From assembly GCA_017458265.1 (NCBI GenBank), contig JAFTFV010000040.1:62001-126000 (forward strand): a DNA stretch of 64,000 nt, in the 5' to 3' direction. The position numbers and the translations under genes are program-made. Position 1 is the stretch's first letter, and each line of letters starts with the position of its first letter. Below, one piece after another: positions 25,131 through 32,124 of this stretch. The stretch comes from Bacteroidales bacterium. Its GTDB lineage: Bacteria; Bacteroidota; Bacteroidia; Bacteroidales; UBA932. The notes under the pieces are model-generated. The model searched no databases and had not been told where the DNA came from. It was given only the letters and a program-made list of their open reading frames with translations.

Positions 25131-26201
25131 ATGGCATACGACAAAGAACTTTTCAGGAACATACTTTCCTTCGACTCCACTTCCGGGAAGGAACGGGAGC
25201 TGGCGCTTTGGCTCAATGAGCACCTGACGGCTCCTTCCATAGAGCTGACGGAGGTGGGGGACGGCACGCTTAACCTGTTTTTGAAGTGGGGAGCGCCCCG
25301 CGTTGTGTTCTGCACACACATGGATACGGTGCCGCCGTATATTGCGCCCACGTATGAGGGCGGTATCTGGCGCGGCCGCGGCACCTGCGACGCCAAAGGC
25401 CAGCTCATATCCATGTACACGGCCTGCAAGCAGCTGGAGGCCGCCGGATGCACCGGTTTCGGGCTCCTTCTCCTTGCAGGAGAGGAAACCGGCTCCTGGG
25501 GCGCCAAAGCCTTCTCAAAGACCGGCTTCAAGGCACCGTACCTCATAGTTGGCGAGCCCACAGAGAACAAGATGGTAAGCGCCTCAAAGGGCACCAAGTC
25601 CTATGACCTTGTCTTCCGCGGCACCGCCTTCCACAGCGGCTATCCACAGTACGGCCTCAGCGCCGTAGACCTCTTCAATGAGTTCTATAACAAACTGAAA
25701 AACACTCACTTCCCCGTTGATCCGGAGCTTGGCGAAACCACCTGGAACGTAGGTCTTCTCCACAGCGACAACCCCCAGAACATCCTCTCCCCGGAGCTCA
25801 CCTGCCGCATCTACTTCCGTACCACCTTCGCCAGTGACGCTCTGGTGGAAGAAAAAATGAGATTCCTCGACTTCGCTCGGAATGACAGAGGAGTCGATGT
25901 GAATGACAGTCCTGTCATTTCGACCGAGCGCAGCGAGTGGAGAAATCTCGTGCGGGTAACAACCCGTGGCGGCGACATGCCGGCTCAGTACTTCACGCTG
26001 CCCGGGTTCGAGAGCGCCCCGGTGGCGTTCGGAAGCGACGCGCCGCACCTCACGGGCTTCACCCACAAGGCAATCTGCGGCCCCGGCACCATCCGTGTCG
26101 CCCACCGTGACGACGAATTCATCACGGAAGCGGACATCGACACCGCCGTTTCCCAGTATATTCAAATGTACCGTAAAATACAAGACATTAGCAATCAATA
26201 A
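25131..26201 (+). CDS. M20 family metallo-deacylase (DapE/ArgE type) with in-frame repeat insertion
   Basis: 356 residues. Zinc ligands and catalytic residues are in order: THMDT (His63, Asp65), RGTCDAKG (Asp87), GEETGSWG (Glu118/Glu119), GEPTEN (Glu142), and His near TGFTHK. The dimerisation domain lies in the middle (FRGTAFHSGYP). Members remove N-acyl groups from amino acids; with dapD, dapB, dapA and dapF nearby, succinyl-DAP desuccinylase is the likeliest role, with acetylornithine deacetylase as the alternative. Residues of about 242-275 (FLDFARNDR through VISTERSEWRNL) come from a 91-bp palindromic element inserted in frame just before the final catalytic segment. Confidence 0.88.
   Translation: MAYDKELFRNILSFDSTSGKERELALWLNEHLTAPSIELTEVGDGTLNLFLKWGAPRVVFCTHMDTVPPYIAPTYEGGIWRGRGTCDAKGQLISMYTACKQLEAAGCTGFGLLLLAGEETGSWGAKAFSKTGFKAPYLIVGEPTENKMVSASKGTKSYDLVFRGTAFHSGYPQYGLSAVDLFNEFYNKLKNTHFPVDPELGETTWNVGLLHSDNPQNILSPELTCRIYFRTTFASDALVEEKMRFLDFARNDRGVDVNDSPVISTERSEWRNLVRVTTRGGDMPAQYFTLPGFESAPVAFGSDAPHLTGFTHKAICGPGTIRVAHRDDEFITEADIDTAVSQYIQMYRKIQDISNQ
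25859..25949. repeat. Palindromic repeat element, copy 3, inside the M20 deacylase gene
   Basis: A 91-bp copy with outer arms GAGATTCCTC (25859-25868) and GAGAAATCTC (25940-25949) and inner GGAATGACAG / CTGTCATTTCG pairs. The coding reading gives FLDFARNDR on the left arm and VISTERSEWRNL on the right. The right-arm frame is the same as in murB and dapF. Confidence 0.85.
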
Positions 26202-26209
26202 GTTAGCTG

Positions 26210-26240
26210 AATTACTTTCCGGAATTTCTGGAAAGTAATT
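26210..26240. terminator. Hairpin terminator after the M20 deacylase gene
   Basis: A perfect 11-bp stem AATTACTTTCC (26210-26220) / GGAAAGTAATT (26230-26240) with a 9-nt loop begins 8 bp after the stop. Only short T stretches follow, so it may act as a terminator or as an mRNA end stabiliser between this gene and dapB. Confidence 0.6.
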
Positions 26241-26279
26241 TAACTAAATGGTTGTAAAACAAATAGTTACATTTTACAC

Positions 26280-26939
26280 ATGAAAGTCATAATAAGCGGC
26301 TACGGCAAAATGGGCCACATGGTAGAGGCAGAACTCAAGGCCAGGGGCATTGAACTCGCAGAGGCGAGCGAAGATATATCGGCAACTGAAAAAAGCCTTG
26401 CGAAGGAGTGCGTGTGCATAGATTTCACCACCCCGGAGGCATTCAGGGGCAACTACAGGTTCATAGCGCAGAACTTCAAGGCCGCGGTCATCGGCACAAC
26501 GGGCTGGAACGACATAAAGGCCGATGTCATCAAGGCCTTCGAAGAAGCCGGAACGCCGATGATCTACGCATCCAACTTCTCGCTGGGGGTGAATGCGCTT
26601 TTCGCCGCCATCACAAAGGCGTCGGAAATCCTTAAGGGAGCGGGCTACAAGCCAGAAATCGAAGAGATTCATCACATCCACAAGCTGGATGCCCCTTCGG
26701 GAACGGCAAAGACCATGGGAGAGCTCGTTGAGCGCACTCTTGGGGAGAAGCCGATAATCACCTCCGTCCGCGAAGGCGAAGTGCCCGGCATTCACACACT
26801 TACGCTCACATCGGCCTGCGACGTGCTCACATTAAAGCACGAAGCCTTCTCCAGGGAAGGCTTCGCAAAAGGTGCTGTTGCTGCGGCCCTTCTCACGGAA
26901 GGCCTCAAAGGGGTTCACGAATTCTCTGAACTGTTGTAG
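26280..26939 (+). CDS. dapB: 4-hydroxy-tetrahydrodipicolinate reductase
   Basis: 219 residues, a short form of the family. The Rossmann motif is GYGKMGHMVE; GTTGW and the active-site signature EIHHIHKLDAPSGTA (His/Lys pair) are intact. It reduces the DapA product to tetrahydrodipicolinate. It lies alone between the M20 deacylase and a convergent deaminase gene whose 3' end overlaps it by 25 nt. An imperfect -7 box TACATTTT is at 26268-26275. Confidence 0.96.
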   Translation: MKVIISGYGKMGHMVEAELKARGIELAEASEDISATEKSLAKECVCIDFTTPEAFRGNYRFIAQNFKAAVIGTTGWNDIKADVIKAFEEAGTPMIYASNFSLGVNALFAAITKASEILKGAGYKPEIEEIHHIHKLDAPSGTAKTMGELVERTLGEKPIITSVREGEVPGIHTLTLTSACDVLTLKHEAFSREGFAKGAVAAALLTEGLKGVHEFSELL

Positions 26940-28177
26940 AAGGCCGTCCACTCCTTCTTCCACCAGGACATGAGCTTGCGCTTGCGCTCCGGGATAAGGA
27001 AGGAGTATTCGATTGAATTGCGGCACAGGTTCCTGAGCTGCTTGAAGGACAGATCCCATCCCACAACCACGGCAAGATAGTCTCCCGTGAGGACAGAGTG
27101 TGCCTGGTAGGCGGCATCGTCGGAGCATATCACTATGGGGATTCCGGACTCCATGTAGCGCTTTGCGGGGTGTTGGGAGAAGTCCCGGCAGTAGCCCAGC
27201 ATGGCGTTGGAAACGGGGCAGATTTCCATGCAGATACCCTTTTCCAGAACGGCCTTTTCTGCCTCCGGATAGCGGTACAGGTTGAAGCCGTGTCCAAGGC
27301 GGTTGATGCCGCAGCGGAGGGCGATTGTAATCTCCTCGTTTTCGCCGCGGAGGCTCTCTCCGGCGTGGAGCGTAAGGCGCAGGCCGGGATTCTCTACCAG
27401 TATCTTACGGATCCTGTCCTCATAGCGTGCAAGCGAGTATGAGCGGTCCTCGTCGTTCACGATATCTATTGCTTTCACAAGGTCATAGTCTCCGTCCTTG
27501 ACGTTCTTCCAAACCCATACGGCATTGTCCATGAGAAGGTCGAAAAGGGGGTCCCAGGCGTCGTTCTTGCCGGCGCAGGCCACTATGGACAGAGTGAACA
27601 GGGGAGCAACTTTGCGCACTGCGGCAAGTGCACGGATATATGCCTCTGCACGAGCCTGCGCATCTTCCCGCGTGCCGAAGAAAGGCGAACGCAGTTCCAG
27701 ATGCTCAACCCCTATCGAATGGTAATACAGCATCACCCGCGTGTAATAGTCCTGAACCAGGGCCGGGGTTGTACAGATGGCGCCGCACTTGGTGAAAATG
27801 CCCTCGAACCAGTCCCAGACGTAGCCGTTGCGGGGTGCGCCGCCAACGGTCCAGACGCGGCGGAAATCCTCCACCGTGAGGCCGTCTTCCAGGCACTCCT
27901 TCATGTTGCGGCTCCCATAAGGCGCTCCCGGGCCGATGAACCTTATCTGCCAGTCCGGCGTAATCACCAGTTCCGGATGGTCCTTGAGGAATTCCACCTG
28001 CAGGTCCATTGGCAGGATGGCGTCTGCGTGGGCGTGAAGATCGGCACCCTTGGGCATGCGCTCAAGGAATTTGTAAAGAGGCGTTTCGTAAATGCCGGTA
28101 TCCTTCAGGAAGTCGAAGGATGTTCCGAATTTGGCCTTGAAGTCGGCCTTCATCTCATCAAAAGTCATCATTCCCAT
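26915..28177 (-). CDS. Adenosine deaminase family protein (ADGF-like)
   Basis: 420 residues, no signal peptide. Metal and catalytic motifs of the ADA superfamily are present: KGADLHAHAD (HxH), LHAGES (His and Glu), INRLGHG, EICPVSN and CSDDAAY (Asp pair). The layout with a long insert after the first motif resembles ADGF/CECR1-type deaminases more than the 330-residue bacterial Add. It would deaminate adenosine, deoxyadenosine or a related purine. It is the last gene of a minus-strand operon guaB-guaA-this gene, overlapping guaA by 10 nt, which fits purine salvage towards IMP and then GMP. Confidence 0.85.
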   Translation of the reverse strand: MGMMTFDEMKADFKAKFGTSFDFLKDTGIYETPLYKFLERMPKGADLHAHADAILPMDLQVEFLKDHPELVITPDWQIRFIGPGAPYGSRNMKECLEDGLTVEDFRRVWTVGGAPRNGYVWDWFEGIFTKCGAICTTPALVQDYYTRVMLYYHSIGVEHLELRSPFFGTREDAQARAEAYIRALAAVRKVAPLFTLSIVACAGKNDAWDPLFDLLMDNAVWVWKNVKDGDYDLVKAIDIVNDEDRSYSLARYEDRIRKILVENPGLRLTLHAGESLRGENEEITIALRCGINRLGHGFNLYRYPEAEKAVLEKGICMEICPVSNAMLGYCRDFSQHPAKRYMESGIPIVICSDDAAYQAHSVLTGDYLAVVVGWDLSFKQLRNLCRNSIEYSFLIPERKRKLMSWWKKEWTAFYNSSENS

Positions 28178-29154
28178 TCAATTGTTGCGGTGGGTTTCGG
28201 TGTCAAGTCCCAAAGGACGCGGTTAACTCCGCCAACCTCTGCGGTTATGCGGGCTGTAATGTGCTGAAGGAGGCTGAACGGCAGTTCGGGAACGGTGGCG
28301 GTAACGGCGTCGCGGGTGTTGACGGCACGTATGATTACCGGCCACTCCCAGGTGCGGCGGCCATCCTTTATACCTGTAGAACGATAGTCGGGGACAGTTG
28401 TGAAGTACTGCCAAACCTTGCCCTCAAGGCCAGCCTTGGCGAATTCTTCCCTGAGGATGGCGTCGGATTCGCGGACGGCCTCCAGGCGGTCCCTGGTGAT
28501 GGCGCCGGTGCACCTTACGCCAAGTCCCGGGCCGGGGAAAGGCTGGCGGAATACCATGTTGTCAGGAAGGCCAAGGGCCTTTCCTACCACCCTCACTTCG
28601 TCTTTGTAGAGAAGCTTTACGGGCTCTACCAGCTCGAAGTTCAGCTCCGGCGGGAGACCTCCCACATTGTGGTGGGCCTTGATGCCGTCCTTGCTTTCGA
28701 GGATGTCGGGATAGATGGTTCCCTGTGCCAGGAACTTGATTCCGCTGAGCTTTGCGGCTTCCTCGGCAAATACGTTGATGAACTCCTCGCCTATGATGTG
28801 ACGTTTCTTTTCGGGGTCCGTGACGCCGGCAAGCTTGTCAAGGAAGCGGTCTACGGCATCCACGTAGATGAGTTCTGCCTTGAGCTCATCCCTGAACACC
28901 TTGATTACCTGTTCGGGTTCGCCTTTGCGCAGGAGGCCGTGATTGACATGTACGCATACAAGGCGGCTGCCGATTGCCTTGATCAGAAGGGCGGCCGTAA
29001 CAGAAGAATCCACTCCGCCTGAAAGGGCAAGGAGTACCTTGCCGTCGCCTATCTGGTTTCTGAGAGCCTGAACCTGGCTTTCGATAAACTGCTTTGCCTG
29101 CTGCTCTCCGGTGATGCGCTGCATCTCGTCCGGGCGCACGTTGCTGTTGTCCAT
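28168..29154 (-). CDS. guaA: GMP synthase, ATP-pyrophosphatase subunit only (no glutaminase domain)
   Basis: 328 residues. It contains the ATP-PPase P-loop LALSGGVDSSV, the HVNHGLLRKGE segment, RQPFPGPGLGVR and the dimerisation domain ending KPTATIEWE. The class I glutaminase domain that makes up the first 190 or so residues of ordinary bacterial GuaA is missing; the chain starts directly before the P-loop, as in archaeal GuaAb. No glutaminase gene lies in the operon or elsewhere in the window, so ammonia supply must come from a separate subunit or free ammonia. It starts 1 nt after the guaB stop, and its end overlaps the deaminase gene. Confidence 0.92.
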   Translation of the reverse strand: MDNSNVRPDEMQRITGEQQAKQFIESQVQALRNQIGDGKVLLALSGGVDSSVTAALLIKAIGSRLVCVHVNHGLLRKGEPEQVIKVFRDELKAELIYVDAVDRFLDKLAGVTDPEKKRHIIGEEFINVFAEEAAKLSGIKFLAQGTIYPDILESKDGIKAHHNVGGLPPELNFELVEPVKLLYKDEVRVVGKALGLPDNMVFRQPFPGPGLGVRCTGAITRDRLEAVRESDAILREEFAKAGLEGKVWQYFTTVPDYRSTGIKDGRRTWEWPVIIRAVNTRDAVTATVPELPFSLLQHITARITAEVGGVNRVLWDLTPKPTATIEWE

Positions 29155-29155
29155 A

Positions 29156-30217
29156 TTATTGATAATTTGGGGATTTCTTCGTTATCGTCACATTGTGAGG
29201 GTGGTTTTCCTTCACGGTGGCGGGGGAGATTTTCACGAAGCGGGCCTCATGCAGCTGCCGGATGGTGGCGCTGCCGGTGTAGCCCATGCCCGAACGCAGG
29301 CCGCCTGCAAGCTGGAAGATGATGTCCTTGACGGAACCCTTGAACGGAACTGCCGCCACAACGCCTTCCGGGACCAGTTTGCCGCCGCCCTTCTGGAAGT
29401 AACGATCTGCCGATCCGGCCTGCATCGCGTCGATGGAGCCCATGCCACGGTAGCTCTTCATGCCGTCTACAACCTCTCCGGGGGCCTCTTCCGTGCCGGC
29501 GAACATGGAGCCGCACATCACGGTGGAAGCACCTGCTGCAAGGGCCTTCACTATGTCGCCGGAGTAGCGGAGGCCGCCGTCGGCAATGACGGGGACGTCG
29601 CCTGCGCCGGAGACTGCATCGGCAATGGCGGTGAGCTGCGGAACTCCCACGCCTGCAACTATGCGGGTGGTGCAGATGGAACCGGGGCCGATACCCACCT
29701 TGATGGCGTCGGCACCTGCTTCCACAAGCGCCCTGGCGGCTTCTTCAGTAGCAATGTTCCCTACGACCACATCTACCTGCGGGAATGCGGCCTTGACGGC
29801 CTTGAGGGCGGTGATCACGCCCTTGGAGTGGCCGTGGGCGCTGTCAAGGACTATGGCGTCGGCACCGGCTTTCACAAGGAGTTCTACGCGCTGGAGGGCG
29901 TCATTGGTGATGCCGGAAGCGGCCGCAACCTTGAGGCCGCGGGCCTTGACCCTGGCAACCTCTGCAGCCTGCTTTTCAGGGCTCATGTTCTTGTGGATGA
30001 CGCCTATTCCGCCGGCCTCTGCCATGGCGATTGCCATGGGAGCCTCCGTCACCGTATCCATGGCGGCAGAGATGAAAGGCACGTCAAGCGTGATGTTCCG
30101 TGTGAAATGCGTTCTGAGGTCTACATCCTTTGGGAGCACCTCTGAATACGAAGGCACAAGAAGGACATCGTCAAAAGTGATTCCTTCCTGGATTATTCTG
30201 GTTTTAAGCGAGGACAT
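29156..30217 (-). CDS. guaB: IMP dehydrogenase lacking CBS domains
   Basis: 353 residues from the ATG whose complement is at 30215-30217 ([20 protein letters not shown]); a longer upstream reading would overlap dapA and is rejected. The catalytic loop [11 protein letters not shown] (Cys182), [12 protein letters not shown] and the flap [10 protein letters not shown] identify IMPDH and not GMP reductase. Where usual IMPDH has two CBS domains of about 120 residues in total, the chain goes straight from [18 protein letters not shown] to VAAASG. The allosteric Bateman module is therefore absent. It oxidises IMP to XMP, which the adjacent guaA product aminates. A -7 box TATCTTTG lies at 30241-30248 (minus). 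Confidence 0.95.
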   Translation of the reverse strand: MSSLKTRIIQEGITFDDVLLVPSYSEVLPKDVDLRTHFTRNITLDVPFISAAMDTVTEAPMAIAMAEAGGIGVIHKNMSPEKQAAEVARVKARGLKVAAASGITNDALQRVELLVKAGADAIVLDSAHGHSKGVITALKAVKAAFPQVDVVVGNIATEEAARALVEAGADAIKVGIGPGSICTTRIVAGVGVPQLTAIADAVSGAGDVPVIADGGLRYSGDIVKALAAGASTVMCGSMFAGTEEAPGEVVDGMKSYRGMGSIDAMQAGSADRYFQKGGGKLVPEGVVAAVPFKGSVKDIIFQLAGGLRSGMGYTGSATIRQLHEARFVKISPATVKENHPHNVTITKKSPNYQ

Positions 30218-30279
30218 TGCATTACGGTTTGTAATGCATGCAAAGATACACAATTTTTCCGGAATTTTCATTATTTTTG
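30218..30279. promoter_or_regulatory. Divergent guaB/dapA control region with 8-bp palindrome
   Basis: Minus-strand -7 TATCTTTG (30241-30248) serves guaB; plus-strand -7 TATTTTTG (30272-30279) serves dapA, 7 nt before its ATG. TGCATTAC (30218-30225) / GTAATGCA (30231-30238) is a perfect inverted repeat directly before the guaB start and may be an operator or leader stem. Confidence 0.5.
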
Positions 30280-30286
30280 TGATGTT

Positions 30287-31162
30287 ATGGAAAGCTGTAT
30301 TCTCAAAGGTCTTGGAACGGCGCTCGTGACGCCTTTCAAGGGAGGCGAGGTAGACTACCCCGCATTTTCTGCCACGGTAGACTGGCAGGTAGAAACCGGC
30401 GTGGATTTCCTGGTTCCGCTTGGAACAACAGGAGAGACTCCCACGCTCAGTGAGTCGGAAAAGCTTCAGGTTCTGGAGGTTACGCTGCAGCATGCCGGCG
30501 GACGTCCGGTGATGGCGGGAGTCGGAACAAATTCCGTGAGCGGCACCCTTGCAAACCTCCGTCTCCTTCAGGATGCCGATGCCTTTCTAGTGGTGGTCCC
30601 CTACTACAACAAGCCGCCGCAGAGGGGAATCTATGAATACTATAAGGCTGTTGCTGCGGCGACAGACAAGCCTGTATATATTTATAATGTACCGGGCCGC
30701 ACGGGCTCCAACATCGAGGCCGAAACCACCCTCGCCCTTGCCCGCGACATCCCCAACATCGCCGGCATCAAGGAGGCGTCCGGGAACATCGGCCAGATTG
30801 AAAAAATCCTGGAAGGCCGCCCGGAGGGCTTTTCCGTCCTGTCCGGGAATGACGACGACACCTGCACTCTCATGTCCAAGGGTGCCGATGGTGTCATCTC
30901 CGTCGCATCGAATGTCTGCCCGTCGGCAATGGCAGACTTCGTACACACCCTGCAGAAGGGCGATTTCGAGGAAGGCCTTGCCATGCATAAACGCCTTGAG
31001 CCCATCTTCAAGGCACTTTTCGTGGAGCCCAATCCCATTCCGGCAAAAGCCGCAATGTCCATCCTGGGCCTGATGGAAAACAGCCTGCGTCTTCCCCTTG
31101 TGAAGGCAACCCCCGAAACAGAAAAACTCCTCAAAGAATTACTTGACCAGCCATGGATTTAG
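30287..31162 (+). CDS. dapA: 4-hydroxy-tetrahydrodipicolinate synthase
   Basis: 291 residues, the standard length. It condenses pyruvate with aspartate semialdehyde. Key residues are visible: VPLGTTGE (Thr of the proton relay), [10 protein letters not shown] (Tyr133, Arg139) and GIKEASGN with the Schiff-base Lys162. The gene is divergent from guaB and overlaps dapD by 10 nt, so dapA and dapD are co-transcribed. The -7 box lies so close to the ATG that the transcript may be leaderless. Confidence 0.97.
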   Translation: MESCILKGLGTALVTPFKGGEVDYPAFSATVDWQVETGVDFLVPLGTTGETPTLSESEKLQVLEVTLQHAGGRPVMAGVGTNSVSGTLANLRLLQDADAFLVVVPYYNKPPQRGIYEYYKAVAAATDKPVYIYNVPGRTGSNIEAETTLALARDIPNIAGIKEASGNIGQIEKILEGRPEGFSVLSGNDDDTCTLMSKGADGVISVASNVCPSAMADFVHTLQKGDFEEGLAMHKRLEPIFKALFVEPNPIPAKAAMSILGLMENSLRLPLVKATPETEKLLKELLDQPWI

Positions 31163-31923
31163 CTGAATTTGGAAAGATAATGGATGCCCTGGAAAAGGGC
31201 GAGCTGCGCGTTGCAGAAAAGGTTGACGGCGAGTGGAAAGTGAACCGCTGGGTGAAGGAGGCAATCCTTGAGGGATTCCGCCTTGGAGCCATCAAGGACA
31301 TGTCCCAAGGGCAGTTTTCCTTCTTCGACAAGGACACGTTCCCGGTGAGGGAGTTCACGGCGGCAGACGGCGTGCGCATCGTTCCAGGCGGGTCGTCAAT
31401 AAGGCGTGGCGCATTTCTGGCGCCTGGCAGCATCGTCATGCCCCCGGCATACGTGAACGTGGGCGCATACGTGGACGAAGGCACCATGGTAGATTCGCAT
31501 GTGACTATAGGCTCATGTGCACAGGTGGGAAAGCATATCCACATATCGGCCTCGACGCAGATCGGAGGGGTGCTGGAACCGGCCGGGGCTCTGCCCACAA
31601 TCATCGAGGACGGCGCATTCATCGGCGGCAACTGCGGCATCTATGAAGGCACCATCGTGCAGGAAGGCGCCGTGATTGCGTCCGGTGTCATAATCACCTC
31701 ATCCACAGCCATTTTCGACGCTACCACAGGAGAGTTCATCCGCCGCAACGCGGACGGCCGAATCGTGGTTCCCCGCAACGCCGTGGTGGTGAGCGGCTCC
31801 AAGCCCATCATCCGTAACGGCAAACCCCTTGAGAGCGGCGTGCACCTCTACTGCCCCGTAATCGTCAAATACCGCGACGAGAAAACCGCCGGCAGCATCC
31901 ATCTGGAGGAAATGCTCCGCTAA
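31153..31923 (+). CDS. dapD: Tetrahydrodipicolinate N-succinyltransferase
   Basis: 256 residues. The N-terminal helical part (LRVAEKVDGEWKVNRWVKEA) matches DapD, and the rest is a left-handed beta-helix with hexapeptide repeats: MPPAYVNVGAYVDEGTMVDS, TIGSCAQVGKHIHIS, IGGVLEP and VVSGSKP. This is the succinyl branch enzyme, distinct from the acetyl-type DapH, and it implies an aminotransferase and a desuccinylase; candidates for both are in this window. The start lies inside the 3' end of dapA. It is followed by a 52-bp tandem repeat. Confidence 0.95.
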   Translation: MDLAEFGKIMDALEKGELRVAEKVDGEWKVNRWVKEAILEGFRLGAIKDMSQGQFSFFDKDTFPVREFTAADGVRIVPGGSSIRRGAFLAPGSIVMPPAYVNVGAYVDEGTMVDSHVTIGSCAQVGKHIHISASTQIGGVLEPAGALPTIIEDGAFIGGNCGIYEGTIVQEGAVIASGVIITSSTAIFDATTGEFIRRNADGRIVVPRNAVVVSGSKPIIRNGKPLESGVHLYCPVIVKYRDEKTAGSIHLEEMLR

Positions 31924-31932
31924 CCATCCCTG

Positions 31933-32110
31933 AAAACGGCCCATAATTGCGACCTGGACGTCAGTCATGACGTGCGGGTTGACAAAAACGGCCGAAAATG
32001 ACTACCTGGACGTTGGTCACGACGCGTGGGTTGTCAAAAACGGCCGAAAATGACTACCTGGACGTCATCCATGACGCGGATGGGAACAAAAACGGCCAAA
32101 AACGTGGACG
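31933..32110. repeat. 52-bp tandem repeat array between convergent dapD and thrA
   Basis: AAAACGGCC recurs at 31933, 31985, 32037 and 32089, an exact period of 52 bp. Each unit also contains CTGGACGT, a variable ACGTCA/TGACG dyad and a GTGGGTT-like end; the fourth copy is partial and runs towards the thrA stop. The period is not a multiple of three and no frame is conserved, so it is not coding. Confidence 0.85.
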
Positions 32111-32124
32111 TGGACGGCGGGAGA

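Noticed and set aside
12990..25949. Palindromic repeats as a CRISPR array or insertion-sequence ends
   Set aside because: Copies are 5-7 kb apart, without spacers or any transposase, and each is a complete hairpin.
29156..30217. GMP reductase instead of IMP dehydrogenase
   Set aside because: The loop [15 protein letters not shown] and the flap [10 protein letters not shown] are of the IMPDH type, and guaA follows.
30218..30493. N-terminal extension of IMP dehydrogenase into dapA
   Set aside because: The extension is antisense to dapA and crosses the divergent promoters; the protein proper starts MSSLKTRI.
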